DNA from: Lachnospiraceae bacterium | Lineage (GTDB): Bacteria > Bacillota > Clostridia > Lachnospirales > Lachnospiraceae | DNA length: 51,704 nucleotides | Assembly (NCBI GenBank): GCA_016290905.1 | Contig: JAEEVO010000010.1 | Span: 1-51,704, forward strand | Reading direction: 5' to 3' | Shown: piece by piece, positions 18,232 to 27,019 of the stretch | How positions within the stretch are numbered: position 1 is the stretch's first letter | How the letters are laid out: each line of letters begins with the position of its first letter | Position numbers and translations under genes: made by a program | Notes under the pieces: model-generated | The model's input: the letters and a program-made list of their open reading frames with translations, nothing else | What the model was told of the DNA's origin: nothing | Databases searched by the model: none

Positions 18232-19389
18232 ATGGCAGACAATAATGAAGCAGATGCTCTCTTCGCGACAAGACGAAAGAGACAACAGGAAGCAGAAGCC
18301 GAAAAGGAAAGGCTTGAAGAACTTGACCGTCAGAAGCAGCAGGTAGCCGAGGAGATCAAACGGCTCGAAAACATCCGTGCTCTTCAGGAAGAGGAAGCAA
18401 AACAGCAGGCAGAGGAACAGAAGAGGCTGGAAATCCAGAGACAGTACGAAGAAGAACAGGAGAGGATAGCCCAGGCCAAGAGGGAAGAGTTCATTAACAA
18501 GTCAATGATGTCCAAAGCGGAAAAAGTACCGAGAGAAACCTCCGGAGGGACAAACTCGAAGAAGCTGTTCTTATACGGAGGCATTGCGCTGGGTGTAGTA
18601 GTGCTGGCAGTGGTCATAATACTTATCATTTCCATGAACTCGGGTGATAAGAAGAAGTCCGACAGCAGCTCCGATGACACCGGTAAAAAGACTGCCGAAA
18701 CTGACAAAAACTATGAAGAAGACCGGGACGGTGATGTCGAGGACAATGATTACCCGGACGATGATGATAACGGCAACAGTGCGGATGAGGACGGGGACGG
18801 ATATGTTTCATTTAAAGAAAAGACCGGTAGTTATAATTATGTAACGGCAAGTATTCCGGGGACGGATGCAAGCAGGAACGCAACCTTTGTGTATCCCGAT
18901 TTCTTTAAAGAATATTCAGATTCCCAAGGGAACTCAATGTTCGCATGTTATGATGAGACATCGGAACAGTACGTATATTTCAGATATAAAGTAATCTTCC
19001 TGGAAAACGATCTTAGCGCAGCAATTGCTGACAGTGAGAGAGTACAGGAAATAAACAATACGTTACAACAGTCAATCTCTTTGGATAACATAGGAGACTC
19101 ACTACTGGAAGATTACCGGGAGCTTGGGAATGAATCCGAATTGGATCTGAGTGAATACAGGGTGTACACGCTGGGTGACGCTTATGTTGAAGGTATGACA
19201 ACCTTTGATGACTGTGCTTACGGTGACGTGATCCCGATGGTGCTTGTACGTGTAAAGGGTGATTTTGAAGCGATAGGTTTATTCTTTGTTACCGTAGGGG
19301 ATGTTGGAGACCCTGTGTTATTTACCGATACTGATGTAGAAAAACTGTTTGAGATAATGGTTGACAATACAGATTTTTCAAGGGGTTAA
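18232..19389 (+). CDS. T7SS-associated coiled-coil, single-TM protein
   Basis: No family was recognised. The 385-aa product has a highly charged N-terminal coiled coil (about residues 10-95, rich in Glu, Lys and Gln), one membrane helix at about 111-134 (LFLYGGIALGVVVLAVVIIL), an Asp/Ser-rich acidic linker (about 138-195, DEDGDGY at its end) and a folded C-terminal domain of about 190 residues. With no signal peptide, the coil should be cytoplasmic and the C-terminal domain outside. That topology (cytoplasmic part, TM, outer part) is shared with EssB of T7SSb, but the pseudokinase fold of EssB is not visible. It ends 15 nt before essC, so it is probably part of the secretion machine. The start ATG follows AACGGGGTAAATATT, a weak site. 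Confidence 0.7.
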   Translation: MADNNEADALFATRRKRQQEAEAEKERLEELDRQKQQVAEEIKRLENIRALQEEEAKQQAEEQKRLEIQRQYEEEQERIAQAKREEFINKSMMSKAEKVPRETSGGTNSKKLFLYGGIALGVVVLAVVIILIISMNSGDKKKSDSSSDDTGKKTAETDKNYEEDRDGDVEDNDYPDDDDNGNSADEDGDGYVSFKEKTGSYNYVTASIPGTDASRNATFVYPDFFKEYSDSQGNSMFACYDETSEQYVYFRYKVIFLENDLSAAIADSERVQEINNTLQQSISLDNIGDSLLEDYRELGNESELDLSEYRVYTLGDAYVEGMTTFDDCAYGDVIPMVLVRVKGDFEAIGLFFVTVGDVGDPVLFTDTDVEKLFEIMVDNTDFSRG

Positions 19390-19404
19390 TGAAAGGAGAG
19401 GGAA

Positions 19405-22400
19405 ATGTCTTTACTGCTAACGGTGTTTTTTGAAAACGGGTTTTCGGAACATTATTTTCCTGCTGTAGACAATAGGAAGTTTCCGATAACCGTAAGCCCG
19501 TACATATCCGGACTGGATGACGAATTTGTCATTGATGTTCAGGTATGGGACGGCAAGTGGACCATTCACGAGGACAAAAGGTATGAACTGCTTAAGGGCG
19601 GACAGAATGTAGAATCCGCCGAACTTAAAGCCGGGCTTATCCTTGAAGGAAATCTCAAAAAAGAGGATGTCTGGTTCTCACTTAAGATTGATGAGGCAGA
19701 TGCCAACAGAGTAGGTTTCTCAAAGTACATCCTGAGAAGGGACAAGATACAGTCACTTGTAATAGGAAGCGGAAGTGCTTCGGATATCATTTACAGCAGC
19801 AGATTTGTATCGGAAAAGCACGCAGAGATAATCCTTGATGGAGATTCAACTTATATCTGCGATAACGGGGCAACAAACGGTACGTACTTAAACGGCAGGC
19901 TTGTAAACGGAAGGGCACCTATAAAGTACGGTGATATTATTTATATAGTAGGTCTTAAGATCGCATATCTCGGAGCGCTGATTGCGGTTAACAATCCCGA
20001 CGGATGCGTAAAGGTTAAGCTGCTCGATCCCGTAGTTATCCCCGAACTTTCGGATGAAGGCGAGGAGGAAGAATACGAGAAGGCATATTTCTTAAGCACT
20101 CCCAGACGTCTCCGTGAGCTGGATGCCGAGGAGACACAGATCGAGAGATGCCCTCAGAAGCAGAATTCCAAGCAGCAGCCTCTCATATTTACCATCGGAC
20201 CTTCGTTCACGATGGTAATCCCGATCGCTCTTGCGGCTCTCATGAGCAATGAGGGCGGATTCGGAGCTCAGGGTCTCGTGATGTCCGTAGGTGCCGCAGG
20301 CATGGCAACAGTATGGGCTATAGCAAATGCAAAATATAATAAGAAAGAAGCCCTTGAGACAGAGTTTACCAGAAAGAATACTTATCTTGATTATATTTCA
20401 AGAATAGAAAACAAGCTGAAGAAGAAGGCGGAGTATAACAGAACGGTTCTTGAGGAACAGTATCCTTCGGCTGACGAGATGCTCAGATTCGTAACCGACA
20501 TGAACAGCAGGCTCTGGGAAAAGAACAGCAACCACAGGGACTTCCTTTCCGTAAGGCTTGGCATAGGCGATATCCAATCACCCAACACCGTTGACTTCTC
20601 AAATGAAGAGACGATTCAGGTATACGATCCGTTAAATGACTTCGGAAGCTCCCTTAAGGAGAACTACCGCATACTTGAAAAGGTTCCCGTATCCGTATCG
20701 CTTTATGATAACAGGATCGTCGGTATAGTAAGTGCCGATGAGGCAAAGAGAAATGAGCTGTTAAGGCTTGTAACTCTTAACCTGGCCGCAAGCTTTTCAT
20801 ATAACGAGGTTCGTTTATGCTTTGCATTTAAGGGAAAGGAATATGACAACTTAAGCTTTACCCGCTGGCTGCCTCATACATGGACACCCGACGGTAAGGT
20901 AAGGCTTGTGGGATATGACAGCAGATCTCTCGGCGATGTCATGTATTATCTTTCGGACATGATAAGAGAGCGTGTCGAAAGGGATGAAGGAAACGACAAG
21001 CCCAAGGATGAGAAGACACTTCCTCATTATGTCATATTCATAACCGACATCTCGATAATCGCCGGCGAGCCGGTATCGAAGTTCCTGCTCGATCCTCCCA
21101 AGGAGGCAGGCATAACGGTTGTATTCCTTGCAGAATCACCCGAAAGGCTTCCTTCAAAGTGTGATACGGTCATCAGGGAAGATAACGAAGTATGTGCACA
21201 ATACAGTATTGCCACACAGAAATGCGACAGCTCGAATCTTTCGTTCGACAAGATCTCTCTTCCCGCAATGGATAACTTCGCAAGACGTGTTGCAAACTTC
21301 GAGCTGAGAGATACCACGGGAAATTCGGAAATACCGGATATGCTTACATTCCTTGATATGTACAAGGTATCAAGAGTGGAGGATCTTAACATTTATCATA
21401 AATGGCTTGAAAACCGTACATATGAGACCATGAAGGCCATGGTCGGACAGAAGTCCGGCGGAAAGCCGGTTTATCTGGATATACACGAGAAATATCATGG
21501 ACCTCACGGTCTGGTTGCAGGTACCACAGGTTCGGGTAAATCAGAGACACTGCAGAGCTATATCTTAAGTATGGCGATCAACTATCATCCTCATGAAGTA
21601 TCCTTCATACTTATAGACTATAAGGGCGGCGGAATGGCACAGAGCTTTGACGGACTTCCCCACCTTGCAGGCATGATCACCAACCTTGGCGGAAACGGAA
21701 CTACAAGAGCGCTGCTTTCCATCAACGCAGAGATAAAGCACAGACAGAGAGTATTCAACGAGTACAAGGTTAAGCATATCGACCAGTACATAGAGCTCTA
21801 CAGAAACGGCGAAGCAGATGAAGCAATACCTCATCTTATCATCATTGCCGACGAGTTCGCAGAGTTGAAAAAAGAACAGCCCGAATTCGTAAAGGCACTT
21901 GTATCCGCAGCACGTGTAGGACGTTCGCTCGGTGTTAACCTGATACTCGCTACCCAGAAGCCCGGCGGCGTAGTCGATGACGAAATCTGGAGCAATACAA
22001 GATTCAGAATATGCTTGAGAGTTGCGGACAAGCAGGATTCCAACGAAATGCTCAAGCGTCCCGACGCAGCATTCATAACCGGTACCGGTCGTGGATACAT
22101 GCAGGTCGGAAATGACGAAATTTTTGAAGAATTCCAGTCGGGCTGGTCGGGAGCACAGTATACTCCCGATGTACCGTTCAATGACGGAAGCAAGGGCTTC
22201 GTAAGGATGATCAGTATTTCAGGTAAAGCTGAAAAGACAGGTAAAAAGAAGAAGAAATCGGGCGAAGACCTGAACAAGGTTACACAGCTTGATGAAATAG
22301 TAAAATATGCGGCAAAGCTTTCGGCGGAGAATAACATCGCTCCGTTAAGGCAGATCTGGCTGCCGCCGCTTCCCGATACGCTCTATCTTGAGGATCTCGA

Positions 22401-23994
22401 TACCGAAGGCCTCAACACCGAGCATATGGCAATCCCGATCGGTCTTGCGGACGATCCCGAGAACCAGAGGCAGTTTACCGTTTCGCTCGACTTCGTACGT
22501 GACGGACATCTCCTCATTTGCGGCGGTTCGGGTTCAGGTAAGACGACACTTATACAGACCATCATATTCAGCGCGGCAACAAGATATACCGCAAAGCAGG
22601 TTACATTCTATATTGCAGACTTCTCAGGCCGTACAATGTCGGCATTCTTAGGACTTCCTCATACCGGAGTCGTATGTCTCGAGGGTGAGGACGAGAAGAT
22701 CGAGCAGATGATGGGCTTCATCAGGGAAGAACTTGAGAGAAGGAAGAACATCCTCTCACAGAAGGGCATCGGTTCATATCGTGATTACCTTTCGGTAGGT
22801 GATGATCTGCCGATGGTATTCCTGATCATAGACAACTACGCATCATTCTCGGAAAGCTACGAGGAGTACGAGGATCTCTTAATACAGCTTTCACGTGAAG
22901 CAGCAGGCTACGGTATCTACATGATCATAAGCTGCAACAACTCATCAGACCTTCGCGGAAGGATGAGGCAGGGCTTCATGAAGGGTATAGGAATGCAGCT
23001 TCCCGACAGATTCGAGTATGACAGCGTTATCGGAATGAGAACAGAGATCCTTCCCGACGACAGGGTGAGCGGACGAGGACTCATCAAGGAAGAAAAGCCT
23101 CTTGAATTCCATACGGCACTTCCTGTAAGAAGCACCGGCGCAAGCGTAATGCTCACTATAAGGAACATCATAGCAGAGAAATTCAAGGGAAGCGCAGGAG
23201 AGACAAAGAAGCTCCAGAGCAGATACGAGACGGTATCCTCAGAAGAACTGCTTAAGGAAACCGGAAGCAGAGACAGCCTGCTCATAGGTAAGGATGCAAG
23301 AGAACAGAATACCGTAGAGTTTGACATGGATAAGCTTCTCTGTTATCTGGTAAGCGGAAATGCAAAGAGCGGAAAGACCAACTTCTTAAAGTTTGCGGCT
23401 ATGCAGCTTAAGGAAAAGGGCGCAAAGGTTTACATCTTTGACAGCGTTTTAAGAGAGCTTGAAGATTTCGCTGACAAAAACGAATTTGAAGGTTATATGA
23501 CAGACGGTCAGCAGCTCTTCAACTTCATGGAGAATACGATAGTACCCGAACTTACCGAGAGAAACGAGCTTGTATTCAACGCAAGGGAAGAGAAGAGATC
23601 CGTAAAGGAAGCTCTTGAAAACTACGACAGGATAGTTCTTATCGTAAACAGCATCACCGATTTCATGGAGGCAATCTACAACGAAGAAGCCGATATGAGC
23701 GAATTCCTTGAGATCGTATTCGAGAAGGGCTTAGAGCATAAGATCCACTTCATTATGGGAGTATCTCCGAGAGAGTACAATGACTGCTATCAGTACGCAG
23801 CATTCCGTATGGCATGTGAAATGAAGACAGGTATGCATCTCGGTGGTGAGGTAAGCGAACAGGGCATCTTCGATTTCGATGTGACCGGAAATGAAGCTGA
23901 CAAGAAGAGTCCTGCGGGAGTAGGCCTTACGACAGCAAACGGTAAGACAGTTGAGATAGTAACGCCTTTAGTAAAGGAGGACGCTGATGAGTAA
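19405..23994 (+). CDS. essC: Type VII secretion ATPase EssC (FHA-FtsK/SpoIIIE)
   Basis: The product (1529 aa) is the membrane ATPase of T7SSb. N-terminal FHA-type region: SGSASDI, SEKHAEI and NGTYLNGR (about 130-175). A hydrophobic hairpin near 270-310 should anchor it. Three ATPase modules follow: Walker A GTTGSGKSE near 706 with Walker B FILIDYKGGGMA and LATQKPGGVV; GGSGSGKTT near 1039 with FLIIDNY; and a degenerate SGNAKSGKTN near 1316. Only the first module has the full FtsK signature, as is usual for EssC. ATG 19405 follows GAAAGGAGAGGG. The last bases overlap the next gene by 8 nt, so the two are coupled. Length and domain order match Firmicute EssC. Confidence 0.95.
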   Translation: MSLLLTVFFENGFSEHYFPAVDNRKFPITVSPYISGLDDEFVIDVQVWDGKWTIHEDKRYELLKGGQNVESAELKAGLILEGNLKKEDVWFSLKIDEADANRVGFSKYILRRDKIQSLVIGSGSASDIIYSSRFVSEKHAEIILDGDSTYICDNGATNGTYLNGRLVNGRAPIKYGDIIYIVGLKIAYLGALIAVNNPDGCVKVKLLDPVVIPELSDEGEEEEYEKAYFLSTPRRLRELDAEETQIERCPQKQNSKQQPLIFTIGPSFTMVIPIALAALMSNEGGFGAQGLVMSVGAAGMATVWAIANAKYNKKEALETEFTRKNTYLDYISRIENKLKKKAEYNRTVLEEQYPSADEMLRFVTDMNSRLWEKNSNHRDFLSVRLGIGDIQSPNTVDFSNEETIQVYDPLNDFGSSLKENYRILEKVPVSVSLYDNRIVGIVSADEAKRNELLRLVTLNLAASFSYNEVRLCFAFKGKEYDNLSFTRWLPHTWTPDGKVRLVGYDSRSLGDVMYYLSDMIRERVERDEGNDKPKDEKTLPHYVIFITDISIIAGEPVSKFLLDPPKEAGITVVFLAESPERLPSKCDTVIREDNEVCAQYSIATQKCDSSNLSFDKISLPAMDNFARRVANFELRDTTGNSEIPDMLTFLDMYKVSRVEDLNIYHKWLENRTYETMKAMVGQKSGGKPVYLDIHEKYHGPHGLVAGTTGSGKSETLQSYILSMAINYHPHEVSFILIDYKGGGMAQSFDGLPHLAGMITNLGGNGTTRALLSINAEIKHRQRVFNEYKVKHIDQYIELYRNGEADEAIPHLIIIADEFAELKKEQPEFVKALVSAARVGRSLGVNLILATQKPGGVVDDEIWSNTRFRICLRVADKQDSNEMLKRPDAAFITGTGRGYMQVGNDEIFEEFQSGWSGAQYTPDVPFNDGSKGFVRMISISGKAEKTGKKKKKSGEDLNKVTQLDEIVKYAAKLSAENNIAPLRQIWLPPLPDTLYLEDLDTEGLNTEHMAIPIGLADDPENQRQFTVSLDFVRDGHLLICGGSGSGKTTLIQTIIFSAATRYTAKQVTFYIADFSGRTMSAFLGLPHTGVVCLEGEDEKIEQMMGFIREELERRKNILSQKGIGSYRDYLSVGDDLPMVFLIIDNYASFSESYEEYEDLLIQLSREAAGYGIYMIISCNNSSDLRGRMRQGFMKGIGMQLPDRFEYDSVIGMRTEILPDDRVSGRGLIKEEKPLEFHTALPVRSTGASVMLTIRNIIAEKFKGSAGETKKLQSRYETVSSEELLKETGSRDSLLIGKDAREQNTVEFDMDKLLCYLVSGNAKSGKTNFLKFAAMQLKEKGAKVYIFDSVLRELEDFADKNEFEGYMTDGQQLFNFMENTIVPELTERNELVFNAREEKRSVKEALENYDRIVLIVNSITDFMEAIYNEEADMSEFLEIVFEKGLEHKIHFIMGVSPREYNDCYQYAAFRMACEMKTGMHLGGEVSEQGIFDFDVTGNEADKKSPAGVGLTTANGKTVEIVTPLVKEDADE

Positions 23995-24241
23995 GATCAA
24001 CATAGAGGTTAAAATACCCGGCAATGCAAAGACCTATGATTTCCAGGTGGATGACAGGATGAAGGTAGGCACGGCCAAAAAAGAGATCATGTCTGCTATA
24101 GCTGATTTTGAAGGCTATAACATATTTAACGGAACCAAGGACATCGCAATCTGCTCTGTAGAGCTTGAAGGTCTTATTGAAGACGGAGAAAGTTTCCACA
24201 CAGTAGGCATAAAAAACGGCAGTCAGCTGGTAATAGTATAG
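23987..24241 (+). CDS. esaB: EsaB/YukD-like ubiquitin-fold protein
   Basis: The 84-aa product has the layout of YukD/EsaB: beta strands INIEVKIPG and KTYDFQV, a helix VGTAKKEIMSAI, and the end GSQLVIV. In T7SSb this small cytoplasmic ubiquitin-like protein is a regulator or core component. It overlaps essC, and its ribosome site AAAGGAGGACG lies inside essC. Family assignment rests on size, fold pattern and neighbourhood. Confidence 0.85.
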   Translation: MSKINIEVKIPGNAKTYDFQVDDRMKVGTAKKEIMSAIADFEGYNIFNGTKDIAICSVELEGLIEDGESFHTVGIKNGSQLVIV

Positions 24242-24251
24242 GAGGTAGGTT

Positions 24252-24566
24252 TTGGATCAGAGTAGAATATCAGTAGATACTGAGGCTCTTATGGGAGCCG
24301 CAGAAAAAGTGGATAAGTCTGTCAGCGACATTCAGGCAAATATCCAGAAGTTTCAGTCTGTTATCGAGGGTCTTAACAATACTTGGAGCAGTGATGTAAA
24401 AAACAAGTTTTTTACCAGCTACGAGAAAGACCTGAAGGCTCTTAACGAGATGGTTTCACAGTACAGCGAGGTTTCTTCCGGGTTGAGGACTATCGCCGAT
24501 TACCACCAGAAGAACGAGGAAACCATAAAGAGTCACATAGATAAAGCACACAGAACTTACGGTTAG
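24252..24566 (+). CDS. WXG100-family protein 1
   Basis: The 104-aa product shows two helices joined by a W-x-x turn (LNNTWSSDVK near residue 49), as in EsxA-type helical-hairpin proteins secreted as dimers by T7SS. The C-terminal YHQKNEE lacks the acidic residue at the exact position of the YxxxD/E export motif. The start is TTG at 24252, five nt after GGAGGT and the only reasonable start in frame. The gene begins 10 nt after esaB. Confidence 0.85.
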   Translation: MDQSRISVDTEALMGAAEKVDKSVSDIQANIQKFQSVIEGLNNTWSSDVKNKFFTSYEKDLKALNEMVSQYSEVSSGLRTIADYHQKNEETIKSHIDKAHRTYG

Positions 24567-24576
24567 GAGGCACACA

Positions 24577-24894
24577 ATGGCAGGAGATACTAATAAGGTC
24601 GATACCGCCCAGCTCGTTTCGGCAGCATCTGATATCGGTAATATCAAAAAGAATATTACTACAAGCGTTGAGTCTGTAAACGCAGTATTCAGAAAAATGT
24701 TCGAAACAAATGCGGGTAAATCGTCCGACGAGCTGAGCGCCGTAGTCGGGCAGCTCAAGAAAAGCTCTGCGGAGATCATAAATATGCTTGCAAGGTATGA
24801 AACAGTGCTTAAGGAAATCGCGGGAATCTATGATACCACGGAAAACAAGACAAGTAATGCTGCGGGCAAATTAAAGTTTGGAGGGTTGCGCTGA
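24577..24894 (+). CDS. WXG100-like protein 2 (no Trp-x-Gly)
   Basis: This 105-aa protein has the length and all-helical pattern of its neighbours, but the turn reads NAGKSSDEL with no tryptophan. It keeps a C-terminal YDTTE that fits the YxxxD/E export motif. Loss of the W suggests a diverged or obligate-heterodimer partner (inference). The ribosome site is GGAGGCACACA. Its TGA shares one base with the next ATG. Confidence 0.8.
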   Translation: MAGDTNKVDTAQLVSAASDIGNIKKNITTSVESVNAVFRKMFETNAGKSSDELSAVVGQLKKSSAEIINMLARYETVLKEIAGIYDTTENKTSNAAGKLKFGGLR

Positions 24895-25184
24895 TGGCAA
24901 ATATCAATATAAACACCACTGAAGTAAGGCGTCAGGCAAGACTGTTAAAGGAAGCATCGACACAGCTCATTAACGGTACAGTAAAGCCCATGGATGAAGT
25001 AAATCAGAGCATACAGTCCATATGGACGGGAGATACTGCAAGGCTTTTCCTTAAGTATGCGGATGAATTAAAGACAAATTTAAAGTCAAACGCACAGGAC
25101 ATAAACGAGATCAGCGTATTCCTGACCGAAGCATGTCAGGCAATCGAAAGAGCGGAACGTGAAGCAAAAGCTAAGGTTAAATAA
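24894..25184 (+). CDS. WXG100-family protein 3
   Basis: The 96-aa product has the true WXG turn (SIWTGDTARLF near residue 44) between two helices. It ends in a charged helix, with no Tyr for a YxxxD/E motif, so it may be exported only with a partner. Start overlaps the previous stop (TGATG) and is preceded by GGAGGGTTGCGC. Confidence 0.88.
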   Translation: MANININTTEVRRQARLLKEASTQLINGTVKPMDEVNQSIQSIWTGDTARLFLKYADELKTNLKSNAQDINEISVFLTEACQAIERAEREAKAKVK

Positions 25185-25206
25185 AATATTATAAGGAGGT
25201 TGCACA

Positions 25207-25509
25207 ATGGCGACACAACAGGTAAATGCGGCAAAATTGAAGAAGGCCGGAAACGATCTTAACGATCTTTCAGCAAAGATGAAATCAGAGATGAACAAGC
25301 TCGACGAGAATATCCAGAAGGTATCTTCCGTATGGAGCAGTGATGCAAGCGCAGCTTATGTTAAGAAGTATAATGACAACAAGGCAAATCTGGATGAACT
25401 GGTACGTATCCTTCAGGAATTCGGCACATCGCTCAATACTTTTTCACAGAATTATACACAGGCAGACAATAAAGCTACCGATCTTATCGGAAAGTATCTT
25501 GGCAAATAA
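25207..25509 (+). CDS. WXG100-family protein 4
   Basis: The 100-aa product has the turn SVWSSDASAAY near residue 40 and a YTQAD motif (YxxxD) in the second helix, the expected T7SS export signal. The ribosome site is AAGGAGGTTGCAC. Helical-hairpin organisation matches the neighbours. Confidence 0.88.
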   Translation: MATQQVNAAKLKKAGNDLNDLSAKMKSEMNKLDENIQKVSSVWSSDASAAYVKKYNDNKANLDELVRILQEFGTSLNTFSQNYTQADNKATDLIGKYLGK

Positions 25510-25521
25510 AGGAGAATAAAG

Positions 25522-25833
25522 ATGGCAGAACAGATAAAGGTTAATACCCAACAACTCAAGAACTATTCAAACGAGATCAAGAACGGCTACAAGAACATGT
25601 ACCAGTATTTATCACAGAGCAAGACCATCGTTAAGGGCTTAAAGTCAAGCTGGACAGGTGCCGGAGCAAATGATTTCTATACAAGATTCGACAGCATCAT
25701 GACAAAGTGCGAATCCACACTTAACATTGTAAACACCTATGCTTTAACACTTTCGGAGACAGCAGATGTTTACGCTCAGAATGAACAGAAGGTAAGTGAC
25801 AAAGCTAACAAGCTTAAGATCAAGCTTAAATAA
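25522..25833 (+). CDS. WXG100-family protein 5
   Basis: The 103-aa product has the canonical WTG turn (LKSSWTGAGANDFY near residue 42) and YAQNE (YxxxE) in the C-terminal helix. The ribosome site is AAAGGAGAATAAAG. It is the last small protein of the tandem array, 12 nt before the next gene. Confidence 0.88.
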   Translation: MAEQIKVNTQQLKNYSNEIKNGYKNMYQYLSQSKTIVKGLKSSWTGAGANDFYTRFDSIMTKCESTLNIVNTYALTLSETADVYAQNEQKVSDKANKLKIKLK

Positions 25834-25845
25834 CAGGAGGGGCTT

Positions 25846-26793
25846 ATGGCATCCATAAAGATAGCGGTTACGGAATTAAGCGCTAAGAAAGCCACATATA
25901 CCAAGGCTGCCAGGAATCTGAGAGACATAATCCAGACTCTTAACAAGGCAAGGACATCCATAGGAAACGACAGGATGTTCGACAGGGCAAAGCAGTCTAT
26001 CAAGAAGCTTGTGGATCTCCTTGACAGAAGAGCATTTGAGCTTGAGGCTTTGGCACAGGTCATGGGAACATCGGCAGACAGCTATAACAATGCCCAGTCA
26101 CATGTCGTATCGGTCGTATCGGATTACAAGGCACATAAACAGGACTTCTACGGAAATCCCGTACATGTTTCGGGCGCAGCAGGCGGAGCTTCAGGAGCTG
26201 CCGCAGCTGCAACAACGGCATCTGCACCGTCAGGATCTTCGTCATATGCGGGAGGATCGTCGTCTGCAGGATCGGGATCGTCGGGAACATCCTATACAAC
26301 AAACACATCGAGCACTGCAAGCACCGGTTCAGCAGGCGGAGCTGCAGGTGAAAGTCCGGTTGTAAACAACTACAGTGAAACTACGGTAAATAACTATACC
26401 CAGAACAATATATACGTTTCATCTTCGGATGCGGTGGGAGCAGCGGGAGCAGCTGCATCAGCAGCGCCTGCGGCAGCTGATGTTGTTCAGACCTCTGCAG
26501 CAAGCGTTGCATCGGCAGCACCTGCAGCAGCAGGAGTGGCTGCAGAAGCAGCATCCTCGGGCGGCGGACTCGGCGCGGCAGCCATCGGCATCGGTATAGG
26601 TGCTGCAGCTACGGCTGCGGGAATAGGTGCGGCAGGCATCATTTCCTCGAAGAAGAAGGAAAAGAAGGAAAAGGGCGTTTCTTCCGAAAACAGTGAAATA
26701 GACAAGAAACTGGCAGAAGCAAGAAAGAAGCTTAGCGCTCTTGAAAATGAAGAGGAAGTCTTAAAGGCAAATCTTACGGAAGTAACCGAATAA
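25846..26793 (+). CDS. ESX-like protein with Ala/Gly/Ser-rich middle and C-terminal coiled coil
   Basis: The 315-aa product starts with about 100 helical residues resembling the array proteins but without WXG. A low-complexity Ala/Gly/Ser/Thr stretch follows (about 105-165), then Asn/Tyr-rich VVNNYSETTVNNYTQNN, then a second Ala-rich stretch. A hydrophobic segment at about 243-268 (GLGAAAIGIGIGAAATAAGI) may cross the membrane. A Lys-rich patch (SSKKKEKKEKG) and a charged coiled coil end the protein. It could be a secreted effector, a needle or anchor component, or a membrane adaptor; no toxin domain is visible. The ribosome site is AGGAGGGGCTT. Confidence 0.75.
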   Translation: MASIKIAVTELSAKKATYTKAARNLRDIIQTLNKARTSIGNDRMFDRAKQSIKKLVDLLDRRAFELEALAQVMGTSADSYNNAQSHVVSVVSDYKAHKQDFYGNPVHVSGAAGGASGAAAAATTASAPSGSSSYAGGSSSAGSGSSGTSYTTNTSSTASTGSAGGAAGESPVVNNYSETTVNNYTQNNIYVSSSDAVGAAGAAASAAPAAADVVQTSAASVASAAPAAAGVAAEAASSGGGLGAAAIGIGIGAAATAAGIGAAGIISSKKKEKKEKGVSSENSEIDKKLAEARKKLSALENEEEVLKANLTEVTE

Positions 26794-26819
26794 TATATAG
26801 TTTAGCGGTAAAAAATAAG

Positions 26820-26866
26820 AAGAACGGCATAGCAGGGATACCGGGTCCCCGCTATGCCGTTCTTTG
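26820..26866 (+). terminator. Terminator of the T7SS cluster
   Basis: A 14-bp perfect stem (AAGAACGGCATAGC with its complement) extends inward through GGGA/TCCC. The T-tail is short (TTCTTTG), but A-rich sequence on the other side suggests a bidirectional terminator. Confidence 0.8.
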
Positions 26867-26867
26867 T

Positions 26868-26881
26868 GCGATAAGCGAATG
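26868..26881 (+). repeat. Short repeat GCGATAAGCGAATG, copy 2
   Basis: Identical to 14984-14997 and again placed right behind a terminator. Confidence 0.5.
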
Positions 26882-26906
26882 TCCTCAGCGCAAGCTCAAG
26901 TTTATG

Positions 26907-26935
26907 TTGATTTAAAGCCCGGTATAGACTATAAT
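26907..26935 (+). promoter_or_regulatory. Promoter of the bceRS-like genes
   Basis: TTGATT (26907-26912), 17-bp spacer, consensus TATAAT (26930-26935). The leader of about 80 nt contains CTGAAGGCGTTTTC (26948-26961), which also occurs before purF. Confidence 0.7.
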
Positions 26936-27019
26936 GATATAACAAAACTGAAGGCGTTTTCGATGTGACTTTGACCGGAAGATTGCGCACGACGGCACTT
27001 TAAAAACGAGGTTATATAA

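Noticed and set aside
18232-19389. Calling the coiled-coil/TM protein EssB
   Set aside because: Topology is similar, but the pseudokinase-like cytoplasmic domain is replaced by a coiled coil and no EssB sequence motif was seen.
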